This document shows positions 7,980-15,271 of a stretch of 19,539 nt of DNA, piece after piece. Under the pieces are notes generated by a model that saw only the letters and a program-made list of their open reading frames with translations, was not told the origin of the DNA and made no database searches. Both the position numbers and the translations under genes were made by a program. The stretch comes from Bacteroidota bacterium (lineage in GTDB: Bacteria > Bacteroidota > Rhodothermia > Rhodothermales > UBA10348): the NCBI GenBank assembly GCA_004356385.1, contig SMXL01000128.1, positions 1-19,539 of the forward strand, read 5' to 3'. Each line of letters opens with the position of its first letter. Position 1 is the first letter of the stretch.

Positions 7980-8534
7980 ATGTTGGTAAAAACGACAACG
8001 AGTAGACTATTTCTGCTGCTTTCGATTCTGCTGCTTTCTGTTCTGATATTCTCCGGATGCATGTACAGTCGAGAGATATCACACATCCGACGCGACATCG
8101 AGCGAGAATTTCCTGGAGCTGAGTTTGAAAAGGAATTCGTGATCTCGATTGGGCCGGGGTTTTTCGATACCGTCGGTTGGCTGGCAAAACTCGTGGACGA
8201 CGACGACGTCCACAGAATGGGCGATTACCTGAATGAAATACGGCGGGTAAAAGTAGGCGTATATAGAACCGAGCAGCTTCCGTTCGAGGGAGATCTCGAA
8301 CTCGAATCGCTCCAGAGATTTTCTGAAAACGGTTGGGAATTGGCCGTCAAAGTTCAGGACGAACAGGAGATCGTCTGGGTGCTGTACAGAGAATGGTATG
8401 ATGAGGTACGTGATATGTTTATTCTCGTTCTAGACGATGAGGATCTCATAATCGTGCGGATTGAAGGATATTTAAATCGGCTACTCCAGAAAATCGTCGA
8501 AGACGAGACGTATGCTACCCGGTTATTAGATTAA
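7980..8534 (+). CDS. DUF4252-like lipoprotein, divergent paralogue
   Basis: A 184-residue predicted lipoprotein. From ATG 7980 the n-region MLVKTTTSR is followed by a hydrophobic stretch and a lipobox-like FSGC with C27. The alternative ATG at 7953 adds nine residues and gives an unusually long n-region; AGGA at 7933-7936 is too far from 7953 to decide. The mature part aligns by eye with the preceding DUF4252 protein: RRVKVGVYR, FSENGWELAVKVQDEQEIVW, and DMFILVLDDEDLIIVRIEG. The terminal GDIDPEQLGRIGRKF signature is not kept; it is replaced by EGYLNRLLQKIVED. It is probably a tandem duplicate that has diverged and become membrane-anchored (inference). It closes the sigma factor cluster, with 170 bases before lemA. 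Confidence 0.75.
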   Translation: MLVKTTTSRLFLLLSILLLSVLIFSGCMYSREISHIRRDIEREFPGAEFEKEFVISIGPGFFDTVGWLAKLVDDDDVHRMGDYLNEIRRVKVGVYRTEQLPFEGDLELESLQRFSENGWELAVKVQDEQEIVWVLYREWYDEVRDMFILVLDDEDLIIVRIEGYLNRLLQKIVEDETYATRLLD

Positions 8535-8704
8535 GGCCTGTTAACACTTCCTGAAATCGTCTTCCGGGTGGCCATTTTCCTACCCTTCTTGCAAGATTCA
8601 GAAACTGACGGTCTCGCTTTCCGTAAAGCATGTGTGGAAGAAGGGAAAGAACCGACTTCTCTCCTTTAACCATCTCAGCAACCCAAACACTGAATCTTGG
8701 AAGC

Positions 8705-9301
8705 ATGAAAGTAGCATTATATACCCTTGGTGCGATCGTCCTCCTGGTAGGCATCTTTGCGTTCTCAGGTATCGGGACCTACAACGGATTGGTCAGTCAG
8801 GAAGAATCGGTCTCGCAAAGTTGGGCAGACGTAGAGACGCAATATCAAAGACGCGCAGATCTGATCCCGAATCTGGTCAATACGGTTCGGGGAGCAGCAG
8901 ATTTTGAAAGCGAGACGCTTATAGCAGTCACCGAAGCCCGCGCCCGTGCAACATCGATCAATCTCTCGGCTGATGATCTCTCAAATCCGAGTCGAATGAG
9001 AGAGTTTATGGACGCCCAGGCATCCCTCGGAGGTGCGCTCGGTCGACTGCTCGTAGTCTCCGAAAATTACCCTCAGCTGCGTGCGACAGACGCGTTTCAA
9101 ACCCTTCAAACGCAACTGGAAGGAACTGAAAATAGAATCACCGTTGCCCGAAGAGACTACAACAACGTTGTCGCCACGTATAATACCAAGGTCCGTCAGT
9201 TTCCGGGATCCATCATTGCTGGAATCACCGGATTTGAACGTCGAACACCGTTTGAGGCTCAGGGCGGAGCGGAGAAGGCACCACAGGTCGATTTCAATTA
9301 A
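8705..9301 (+). CDS. lemA: LemA family protein
   Basis: A 198-residue LemA protein. An N-terminal transmembrane helix (about 4-24) is followed by TYNGLVSQEESVSQSWADVE and QYQRRADLIPNLVNTVRG, the hallmark of the family, then an all-helical domain with RDYNNVVATYNTKVRQFPGS near the end. The function is not settled; it is a membrane-anchored helical bundle often paired with TPM-domain proteins. The frame is open upstream to an alternative start at 8630, but ATG 8705 places the transmembrane segment at the N-terminus as usual. GGAAG lies only one base before this ATG. The gap upstream (8535-8704) shows no gene and no convincing promoter or terminator. The TPM-domain gene follows 49 bases downstream. 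Confidence 0.93.
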   Translation: MKVALYTLGAIVLLVGIFAFSGIGTYNGLVSQEESVSQSWADVETQYQRRADLIPNLVNTVRGAADFESETLIAVTEARARATSINLSADDLSNPSRMREFMDAQASLGGALGRLLVVSENYPQLRATDAFQTLQTQLEGTENRITVARRDYNNVVATYNTKVRQFPGSIIAGITGFERRTPFEAQGGAEKAPQVDFN

Positions 9302-9350
9302 CATTGTTCGTCGAAACATCGATCGCAAAAATCCCTCACAGAAATAAGGC

Positions 9351-10142
9351 ATGATTCGTTTATTTAGAATGTTGATTGTAATCGTCGGCTTGATGCCGGT
9401 GTCTATGACCTCGTTCGCACAGCAAATTCAGGTCATCGCCCCCACGGGAAAGTGGGTAACTGATCAAGGGGACTTCTTTTCCAGCGCGGAAGAAAGGACC
9501 CTGACCCACAAACTCTCGACCTACGCCGACACCACATCAACTCAGATTGTCGTAGTAACGCTCCCGGATCTAGGAGGATACGAGGCAGCGGAATACGCGG
9601 TCCAGTTGGGAAGGGATTGGGGCGTGGGCCAGCAGGGACAAAACAACGGACTGATCATTCTTCTTTCGAAGAGAGATCGACAAGTCTTTATTGCAACCGG
9701 CTATGGATTGGAGGGGGCTATTACGGACGCACTCGCAGGAGATATCGTTCGAAATGTCATGCTTCCGTATTTTCGCAAGGGTGAATTTTTCGAGGGCGTT
9801 TCTTCCGCCATTGATCTGCTCATCATGGGCGCAGCCGGGGAATTCGACCGTTTAGCCGAATCAGAAAGGAAGGGCATTCCAGCTACTGCTCTGTTCAACT
9901 TTTTCCTGATGATGGTGTTTGTCGTGTACTCCGTGGTGGCCAACAGCCGGCGGAGAGGAGGGAAAGGAGGTGGTAAATACAGGCACGGAAATAGTATTCT
10001 GCCCATTCTTTTCTGGTCAAGTATGGCTGGGGGGCATCGACACGGTTCAAGTGGAGGTTTCGGAGGAGGATTCGGCGGTGGATTTGGAGGAGGATTCGGC
10101 GGTGGCAGTTTCGGCGGTGGTGGTGCCGGCGGAGGATGGTAG
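9351..10142 (+). CDS. TPM domain (YgcG/Psb32-like) membrane protein
   Basis: A 263-residue protein with a signal peptide (1-23, ending SFA-QQ), a TPM domain at about 32-165 (GKWVTDQGDFFSSAEE, STQIVVVTLPDLGG, LGRDWGVGQQGQNNGLIILL, FIATGYGLEGAITDALAG), a transmembrane helix at about 179-197, and a Gly-Phe-rich tail (227-263) ending in GGGW. TPM domains are found in bacterial envelope proteins and in thylakoid proteins; phosphatase activity has been proposed for some. The tail layout is the standard YgcG form. It follows lemA, a conserved pairing, and probably forms a complex or pathway with it (inference). Function in the envelope is otherwise unknown. Confidence 0.92.
   Translation: MIRLFRMLIVIVGLMPVSMTSFAQQIQVIAPTGKWVTDQGDFFSSAEERTLTHKLSTYADTTSTQIVVVTLPDLGGYEAAEYAVQLGRDWGVGQQGQNNGLIILLSKRDRQVFIATGYGLEGAITDALAGDIVRNVMLPYFRKGEFFEGVSSAIDLLIMGAAGEFDRLAESERKGIPATALFNFFLMMVFVVYSVVANSRRRGGKGGGKYRHGNSILPILFWSSMAGGHRHGSSGGFGGGFGGGFGGGFGGGSFGGGGAGGGW
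10051..10139 (+). repeat. Gly-Phe-rich coding low-complexity repeat
   Basis: Short degenerate 12-base units alternating GGAGGAGGATTC and GGCGGTGGATTT types encode the GGGF repeats at the C-terminus of the TPM protein. Such a tract can slip during replication, so its length may vary between strains. Confidence 0.7.
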
Positions 10143-10164
10143 GAGTTGATTTTCGGCTGGCACT

Positions 10165-10488
10165 ATGGACAGGCTTAAGAAACTATTGGAATACCACGAC
10201 GAAGATCCGGACGATTCATTCATCCGGTTTGCGCTCGCGACCGAATACCTGAAGCTTGGACAGGAAGAGAAGGCCCGAAATTCCTTTGAGGAACTCGTGT
10301 CTCACGACCCGGATTATGTGGGCACGTACTTCCATCTCGGGAAGTTGTACGAACGACTTGATCAAAATGAACGGGCGATCCAGGTCTTCAAGAATGGTAT
10401 CACCGTTGCCGGAGCACAGTCCGATATGCACTCCCGGGCAGAACTGCAGTCCGCACTTCTCGAAGCAGAAGGGATGGGTTATGAGTAA
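10165..10488 (+). CDS. Small tetratricopeptide repeat protein
   Basis: A 107-residue soluble protein with about two TPR units: DDSFIRFALATEYLKLGQEE followed by KARNSFEELVSHDP, and VGTYFHLGKLYERLDQNERA followed by IQVFKNGITVA. No signal peptide is seen, so it is probably a cytoplasmic protein-interaction module; the partner is unknown. The C-terminus overlaps the start of the LysM gene by 8 bases, indicating translational coupling. AGGAG occurs just after the previous stop, but about 19 bases from this ATG. Confidence 0.85.
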   Translation: MDRLKKLLEYHDEDPDDSFIRFALATEYLKLGQEEKARNSFEELVSHDPDYVGTYFHLGKLYERLDQNERAIQVFKNGITVAGAQSDMHSRAELQSALLEAEGMGYE

Positions 10489-11233
10489 CCGGCGGATCGC
10501 ATCTCGTTCATTGCTTTGTATTCTTGTTTCTGTTTCAGCGGCGCTCTTGTTGATCGGCGGATCTTCTGCCTACGCCCAAGAGATTGAATCCGCGGACACG
10601 GCGACATACATTCTGCAAGAAGGAGATACACTTTACGAGTTGGCGGTAAAGCTGGGTACTTCAATCGAGCTGCTCGAAGAGATAAACGAAATCAACGGAG
10701 GGGTTCTTCGCGCAGGAGGAGAATTCCTGATTCCCGCAAATAAATCTTCGACTTCCTACGTCGTTCGACCGGGAGATACGCTGATGGCCATTTCTCGACG
10801 GTTCGGGGTTTCGGTCACGAAGATTCAAAGGGCAAACGGGATGAGCGGCACGGGCCTTCAGGCTGGCGCTACGCTCGTAATACCGGGCCAGGGAGTTCGA
10901 CTGAATGTGTCCCTGGACGAACTTGGGAGTGAATCAGCAATGGAGGGTTTTGCGGTCGTTTATCCAGAAATATTTGAGAATCGACTCATGACGAACGGAG
11001 ACGCTTACGATCCACACGGATACACAATAAGCCATCCCAACTTTCCGTTAGGAAGTATCGTATGGGTTCGGGAAGTCGCCTCGGGACGAGAGTCCTTTGC
11101 CGAAGTCACCGATCGCGGATTCAGTGAGCAGCCGTTGTTGATTGACGTGTCGCGGGCGCTAGCAAGACATTTATTACTGGATCCGTCTCAAGAAGCACGT
11201 ATTCAGATCCGAATGGTTTATGGAGTTAAATGA
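10481..11233 (+). CDS. LysM-LysM-RlpA-like double-psi beta-barrel exported protein
   Basis: A 250-residue exported protein. The signal peptide ends near SSAYA-QE (residue 32). Two LysM modules follow at about 43-85 (YILQEGDTLYELAVKLGTSI) and 93-135 (YVVRPGDTLMAISRRFGVSV), then an RlpA-like double-psi beta-barrel at about 165-247 (GDAYDPHGYTISHPNFPLGS, AEVTDRGF). LysM binds peptidoglycan, and RlpA-like barrels are septal or lytic-transglycosylase-type proteins, so a cell-wall role is likely. The usual RlpA NDRGP is TDRGF here. The ATG at 10481 overlaps the TPR gene by 8 bases; a longer open frame from 10256 is only the shadow of that gene. The end overlaps the CPBP protease gene by 14 bases. 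Confidence 0.88.
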   Translation: MSNRRIASRSLLCILVSVSAALLLIGGSSAYAQEIESADTATYILQEGDTLYELAVKLGTSIELLEEINEINGGVLRAGGEFLIPANKSSTSYVVRPGDTLMAISRRFGVSVTKIQRANGMSGTGLQAGATLVIPGQGVRLNVSLDELGSESAMEGFAVVYPEIFENRLMTNGDAYDPHGYTISHPNFPLGSIVWVREVASGRESFAEVTDRGFSEQPLLIDVSRALARHLLLDPSQEARIQIRMVYGVK

Positions 11234-11969
11234 CAAATCGACGAGTTATTTCGACCTTTCCCGTACGGCCACGTACGGTTTTTTAGCTGCGTTACCCCTT
11301 TTCCTGCTTTACGAAGGACTGATTCTGGCCGTCAATGACGGAGCCGTTTCTCAGATTCGAGTTGGAGCGGACGTCTGGATAAAACATGCGCTTGCAGCAC
11401 TTGGGGGGAGGGGCGTTTTTTCTCTCGGCATTCTCGTTCTGGGTATCGGGATTTTTGTCTTTCTGTCGGAGCGAAAAAAGCGTATTCCCCTATTCCCGGT
11501 ATATTTTTCAGGGATGATCGCTGAAAGTTTGCTCTACGCGGTTGTCGTTGCGGTGCTGGTCTCGAACGTCGTTGGATTCATATTTTCCGCAGCAGTTACG
11601 ACCACCGTTCCGATCATGGCAGATGCTGATATTGGGATGGCCAAAATGCTCGTACTTTCAATAGGAGCGGGGCTCTATGAGGAACTGGTTTTTCGTGTAG
11701 TGCTTGTCGGTGGATTATTCTGGGTCTTCAAGCATTTCTTCTCTGGAAAGGTCGGGCCATACGTACTTGCGGCCATCATCGGGGCATTGGCGTTTAGTGC
11801 GGTTCACTATGTTGGCTCGCTCGGAGACCCGTTTGAGATGACGTCGTTCATGTTCCGGTTTTTCTTCGGCCTTGCGCTGAATGCCATATTTTTGATTCGC
11901 GGATTTGGTGTAGCAGCGTGGACGCATGCGCTCTACGATGTACTTGTAGTGACACAATTGCTTGGCTGA
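11220..11969 (+). CDS. CPBP family intramembrane glutamic endopeptidase
   Basis: A 249-residue polytopic membrane protein of the CPBP (CAAX protease and bacteriocin-processing, Abi) family. The three active-site motifs are present: EELVFR (E154/E155, R159), FSAVH (F192, H196) and HALYD (H236, D240). Hydrophobic segments lie near 18-37, 65-82, 95-127, 143-172, 181-198 and 211-227. The substrate is unknown; bacterial members include immunity and membrane-protein processing roles. The ATG lies inside the end of the LysM gene (14-base overlap), so expression is coupled to it. It is followed after 75 bases by another membrane protease gene. Confidence 0.9.
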   Translation: MELNDKSTSYFDLSRTATYGFLAALPLFLLYEGLILAVNDGAVSQIRVGADVWIKHALAALGGRGVFSLGILVLGIGIFVFLSERKKRIPLFPVYFSGMIAESLLYAVVVAVLVSNVVGFIFSAAVTTTVPIMADADIGMAKMLVLSIGAGLYEELVFRVVLVGGLFWVFKHFFSGKVGPYVLAAIIGALAFSAVHYVGSLGDPFEMTSFMFRFFFGLALNAIFLIRGFGVAAWTHALYDVLVVTQLLG

Positions 11970-12044
11970 TCTCGTATGGGCTCTCCAGGAATCAATCATC
12001 AGAGACAAAAACAAACAATTTCAACAAGAATTGAGGGCTGACCG

Positions 12045-12734
12045 GTGAAATCTTCTTTGAGACTCGGAACGGTTACGGGCATTGGCATATTTGCCCACTG
12101 GACTTTTCTGTTGATGTTGGTTGGACTGTTTGGATTTTATCTTTACCAGGGTCTCTCCGTAATTGCCGCTCTTGCGGGGGTGGCACTCATTGTATCCGTT
12201 TTCGGATGTGTGGTGCTCCACGAACTCGGTCATGCACTTATGGCCCGGCATTACGGGATTCCAACGTTGGATATCACCATGTATCCGATCGGAGGTGTTG
12301 CCAGGCTCAAGATGATGCCGCGCGAGCCCAAGCAGGAATTCTTTATCGCGATTGCCGGGCCGGCGGTTAACCTGGGAATTGCCGGTGTGCTATGGATCGT
12401 AAACAGCATGTTCAGCTCGTCGGTTACGCTTTCGGAGGCGATGACGACACAGGCCAATGTGCTGGGTCTACTCATGTGGCTAAATCTTGGGCTGGTTGTA
12501 TTTAACATGCTTCCAGCTTTTCCGATGGACGGGGGGCGGGTGCTTCGCGCAGCCCTGGCCACCCAGCTGGACTATAGAAATGCAACGCATTTCGCCTCTT
12601 TGATCGGACAGTTTCTGGCTGTCGGGTTTGGGATCTTCGGGATCTTTAACGGCCTCTGGACACTACCGTTTGTCGCCATGTTCATATTCATGGCCGCCAG
12701 ACAGGAAGTCCAAAATGTCATGGAGAGGAGCTAG
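12045..12734 (+). CDS. Site-2 protease family (M50) intramembrane metalloprotease
   Basis: A 229-residue polytopic membrane zinc protease. The active site HELGH is at residues 59-63 and the third ligand D162 is in NMLPAFPMDGGR (154-165); PIGGVARL (81-88) and IAIAGPAVNLGIAG (101-114) are also typical. The protein ends after the membrane core without the CBS domains or PDZ domain of many relatives, making it a minimal S2P. The start is GTG, supported by GAGG at 12032-12035 about 9 bases upstream and by the family N-terminus (LRLGTVTGIGIFAHWTFLLM). S2P enzymes commonly finish regulated proteolysis of membrane anti-sigma factors, so a link to the ECF/anti-sigma pair in the same run is attractive but unproven. 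Confidence 0.92.
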   Translation: MKSSLRLGTVTGIGIFAHWTFLLMLVGLFGFYLYQGLSVIAALAGVALIVSVFGCVVLHELGHALMARHYGIPTLDITMYPIGGVARLKMMPREPKQEFFIAIAGPAVNLGIAGVLWIVNSMFSSSVTLSEAMTTQANVLGLLMWLNLGLVVFNMLPAFPMDGGRVLRAALATQLDYRNATHFASLIGQFLAVGFGIFGIFNGLWTLPFVAMFIFMAARQEVQNVMERS

Positions 12735-12789
12735 ACGGAACGATCCGAAGATCGGGCGGTAATCCGCGTTCAACGATTCCGCCTTTCGG

Positions 12790-13026
12790 ATGGACAGCTA
12801 CTACTTTGTAATAGGAGTTACGGTTATCGGGTTTTTCGCGTTGGCTGCAGCGCTTCTGGTTCCGGTCTATTATTTCCTAAAGAAGGAAGAGCGTGTGGCT
12901 GAGAATTGGACCGTTGAATCTCTCGCAGCTTCGCGTTCGACCGTCGAGCCTGTCGCAGATGCTGGCTCAACCGACGAACCTGTCGCGACTTCGAGTGCAA
13001 CCGACGGGCCGTCGAAAAATCCGTAG
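12790..13026 (+). CDS. Small single-pass membrane protein with degenerate repeat tail, possibly frameshifted
   Basis: A 78-residue protein of unknown function: one transmembrane helix at about 6-30 (FVIGVTVIGFFALAAALLVP) followed by a low-complexity tail with 10-residue units STVEPVADAG, STDEPVATSS, ATDGP. The repeat pattern continues past the TAG at 13024-13026 in another frame: the frame containing the GTC at 13011 reads VEKSVADANSTDGPAKDSR, again matching VADAG-STDEP. One missing C at 13009-13010 (GGGCC here, GGGCCC in the next unit) would join the two frames. The restored frame would end at 13178, running tail-to-tail into the ComEA-like gene. It lies 55 bases downstream of the M50 protease gene on the same strand. 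Confidence 0.6.
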   Translation: MDSYYFVIGVTVIGFFALAAALLVPVYYFLKKEERVAENWTVESLAASRSTVEPVADAGSTDEPVATSSATDGPSKNP

Positions 13027-13064
13027 CAGACGCGAATTCAACCGACGGGCCCGCTAAGGATTCG
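12941..13064 (+). repeat. Degenerate ~30-bp tandem repeat
   Basis: Units share the core ACCGACG(A/G)(A/G)CC(C)GTCG: ACCGTCGAGCCTGTCGCAGA, ACCGACGAACCTGTCGCGAC, ACCGACGGGCCGTCGAAAAA and ACCGACGGGCCCGCTAAGGA. The first three begin 30 bases apart. The fourth begins 41 bases after the third, which breaks the reading frame; with one added base the spacing would be 42. Confidence 0.55.
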
Positions 13065-13091
13065 AGGCCACTCTCTAATCCGTCGGTATCA

Positions 13092-13676
13092 TCACTCCTC
13101 ATCTGGATCGATTGCTTCTACGAAAAGCGAGTCCCGGATGAGTTCGAGCGTTTTCTCTCCGATTCCCTGTACCATTAATAAATCTGAGACATCCAGGAAA
13201 GAGCCAAGTCGCTCTCGTAGGTCGAGAATACGTGAAGACAATGCCGGACCGACTCTTGGAAGAGTTTGAAGTTCTTCACGCGAGGCTGTATTCAAATTAA
13301 TATGTGCACGCACATGTCGTGTCGGTCTTCTTGTTCGGACTTTGAGTTCTTTAGCTCGATCGAAGCTATCCGCGCGCGCAGAAAGTCGCTCAAATTCCTC
13401 GTACAGAGGTGTGTAATACGCTTCGTCAAAGACGAGGGATGATTTGGGGAGGTACCGGGCAACTGCCCCGATGAGGAGCAGTGCACTGACTAGAAAGTAG
13501 GCGCGGCATTCCTTTTCGGTAAGCCCCGCTAGTTCCTGAAATCGGTATAGCCACTTGCGCCACAAATGGAATCTGGAAAGACAGATGAATTTGACTATAC
13601 CCTTGACACATCCTGGCCCTTGAACGTAACCTCGTCGGTGTCCGTGAATTTCTTCTATCACCAGGGAATTGAACAC
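13092..13676 (-). CDS. ComEA-like helix-hairpin-helix protein
   Basis: Up to 194 residues. A transmembrane helix at about 59-76 (AYFLVSALLLIGAVARYL) is followed by a linker and a tandem helix-hairpin-helix DNA-binding domain at 127-185 (INLNTASREELQTLPRVGPA, LSSRILDLRERLGSFLDVSD, LLMVQGIGEKTLELI). This is the layout of ComEA, the membrane-anchored DNA receptor in competence, though such HhH proteins also exist without known competence function. The start is uncertain: ATG 13676 begins only 5 bases from the divergent recO ATG, and residues 1-37 look non-homologous; a TTG at 13565 gives LWRKWLYRFQELAGL, more like family N-termini, and leaves room for promoters. The stop lies 65 bases beyond the stop of the small membrane protein, on the facing strand. 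Confidence 0.82.
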   Translation of the reverse strand: MFNSLVIEEIHGHRRGYVQGPGCVKGIVKFICLSRFHLWRKWLYRFQELAGLTEKECRAYFLVSALLLIGAVARYLPKSSLVFDEAYYTPLYEEFERLSARADSFDRAKELKVRTRRPTRHVRAHINLNTASREELQTLPRVGPALSSRILDLRERLGSFLDVSDLLMVQGIGEKTLELIRDSLFVEAIDPDEE

Positions 13677-13681
13677 TCCTG

Positions 13682-14446
13682 ATGTTCTCGAAACCAGCCA
13701 TTATTAAGACGGAAGCCGTCGTGCTCCGGGCTCTCGATTATGGTGAAACCAGCCGGATTGTAACTCTCTACACGGCTGAATTGGGCAAGCTTTCTGTGAT
13801 GGCAAGAGGGGCGCGTTCGAGCAAAAGTCGATTCGGCTCCACACTCGATCCAATGGCTCACATTCAGGCAATTATTTACATCAAACCATCCCGAGAACTT
13901 CAGTCCATAACCGATACTAGTCATTCGCAACATTTTCGGACGATTCGCAACGAACTGGGTCGAATCGAGGTGGGCCTGAAAATCATCGAGCTGACGAACG
14001 CGGTCATGCACGACAGCGAACAAAATCGGGATGTGTTTATGTTACTGACACGGGTCTTAGCCTACCTCGATCACATGGAGGAACGGTACTGGAATCTGTT
14101 CCCTTATTTTCAACTTTCCCTCGCGTCTGAATATGGGTTCGCTCCGGTATTTGAAAAAAATGCAGTGGCTGATCTGACGGAAGATGGAGGGTTGCTAGAC
14201 CTGCAATCCGGCGAGATCCGATCGGGATTTTCCCCTGGTGGGTCAGAACGCAGAGCTTCGCGATCAGGTCTTCGTGCATTTTCCATTCTTGCGCGTGCGC
14301 CGATTGAAAAAGTGACACAAATGTCGCTAAAGCCCGAGACCTCGCAGGAGGTGAGCGAACTGATTGGCGCCTACATGAAAACGCATTTTGGTGACGTGAT
14401 CCCCGAGCGAGCATCTCGTGTCTTTGCTCAATTCGGTCTCGAGTGA
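13682..14446 (+). CDS. recO: DNA repair protein RecO
   Basis: A 254-residue RecO, which loads RecA onto SSB-coated single-stranded DNA with RecR in gap repair. The N-terminal OB-fold is clear (IIKTEAVVLRALDYGETSRI, VTLYTAELGKLSVMARGAR), followed by the helical C-terminal domain (EVGLKIIELTNAVMHDSEQN; MLLTRVLAYLDH; YFQLSLASEYGFAPVF). The protein contains no cysteine at all, so the CxxC...CxxC zinc site of many RecO proteins is absent; where it would sit the sequence is EKNAVADLTEDGGLLDLQSG. The ATG fits the family N-terminus, although no Shine-Dalgarno precedes it. It is divergent from the ComEA-like gene and 97 bases upstream of lexA on the same strand. Confidence 0.92.
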   Translation: MFSKPAIIKTEAVVLRALDYGETSRIVTLYTAELGKLSVMARGARSSKSRFGSTLDPMAHIQAIIYIKPSRELQSITDTSHSQHFRTIRNELGRIEVGLKIIELTNAVMHDSEQNRDVFMLLTRVLAYLDHMEERYWNLFPYFQLSLASEYGFAPVFEKNAVADLTEDGGLLDLQSGEIRSGFSPGGSERRASRSGLRAFSILARAPIEKVTQMSLKPETSQEVSELIGAYMKTHFGDVIPERASRVFAQFGLE

Positions 14447-14495
14447 AATGAAGTCCTCAGTTGCTCTTGACCGCCTGAATTCGTACGTTGGCCAT

Positions 14496-14515
14496 ATATG
14501 TAACATATGAGTTAC
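14496..14515. promoter_or_regulatory. Candidate LexA operator upstream of lexA
   Basis: Two overlapping palindromes lie 29-48 bases before the lexA ATG: ATATGT-A-ACATAT (14496-14508) and GTAAC-N6-GTTAC (14500-14515). The inner AACATATGAGTT resembles the Gram-positive type LexA box (GAAC-N4-GTTC) with wider spacing. LexA repressors usually control their own gene, which supports the position, but the operator of this lineage is not known to me. Confidence 0.45.
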
Positions 14516-14543
14516 TCTGGAGTCAGTAAACTCGCGATCCTCA

Positions 14544-15197
14544 ATGTCTCGACGACACTTAACGCCCAAGCAACAGGACTTCTTAAAGTACATCCGCGAC
14601 TACGTGTCAAACCAGGGGGTCTGGCCGACCTACCGGGAGATGAGCGAACATTTCGAGTTCCGTTCTCCCAATAGTGTGACTCAAAATCTTCAGGCGCTCA
14701 ACAAAAAGGGATTCCTGCTGCGCGATGAGGAAGGCTATCGGTTTCCTGAGGATGATGGTCAGGCCGTTTCAGGGATTCCAATCAAGGGCGTGATCACGGC
14801 AGGCCGACTGCAGGAAGCGGTTGCGGAGGATCTGGGAGTCATTACACTGTCGATGATCTTTCCACAGCTCGACCGCATATTTGCCATTAGGGTTTCGGGA
14901 TCCTCCATGGAGGGAGAAGATATTTTTGACGGGGACTATGTCCTCTTGATGGACGATGAAATTCCAAACGGCGAAATCGGAGCCATACTTTATAATGGTG
15001 AAACTTCACTTAAAAGGGTTTTTTACGATGAATTTGGTCTCCGTCTTGAACCCGCCAACAGTGAATTTTCAGACATCCATATTCGACCCGATGTATTCGA
15101 AGAGGTTCGTGTGCTGGGTCGCTATGTGGGTCATGTCAATTCGAACGGGATATTCAGTCGGGTCAGGCAAGGGGTCGTCGCGTCAGCGATTACCTGA
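14544..15197 (+). CDS. lexA: LexA repressor
   Basis: A 217-residue SOS-response repressor. The N-terminal winged helix has LTPKQQDFLKYIRDYVSNQG and the recognition region FRSPNSVTQNLQALNKKGFL. The C-terminal S24 autoprotease has the cleavage bond A86-G87 in GVITAGRLQEA, the catalytic serine S121 in SGSSMEGEDIFDGDYV and the catalytic lysine K157 in TSLKRVF. All residues needed for RecA-stimulated self-cleavage are present. The linker between the domains is short. It probably represses itself through the palindromes at 14496-14515. It lies next to recO, another recombination gene. ATG 14544 fits the usual opening (about five residues before LTPKQ). Confidence 0.95.
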   Translation: MSRRHLTPKQQDFLKYIRDYVSNQGVWPTYREMSEHFEFRSPNSVTQNLQALNKKGFLLRDEEGYRFPEDDGQAVSGIPIKGVITAGRLQEAVAEDLGVITLSMIFPQLDRIFAIRVSGSSMEGEDIFDGDYVLLMDDEIPNGEIGAILYNGETSLKRVFYDEFGLRLEPANSEFSDIHIRPDVFEEVRVLGRYVGHVNSNGIFSRVRQGVVASAIT

Positions 15198-15271
15198 CCC
15201 CTTTAGGTCTGGCATCTATTCTACGCGCCGCACTGAAACTCAGCAGAACCTACAAGTCGACAAGTAGTAAC

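Noticed and set aside
10256..10480. N-terminal extension of the LysM/RlpA-like protein in the same frame
   Set aside because: It is the out-of-frame shadow of the TPR gene; the signal peptide begins at the ATG at 10481.
12735..12789. Small hairpins (CGATC-CGAA-GATCG and GCGG-TAAT-CCGC) after the M50 protease gene
   Set aside because: Stems of 4-5 bp with no T tract; too weak to call a terminator.
14467..14500. Canonical sigma-70 promoter for lexA using TTGACC at 14467-14472
   Set aside because: The nearest -10-like hexamer (TATATG, 14495-14500) is 22 bases away, too far for a standard spacer.
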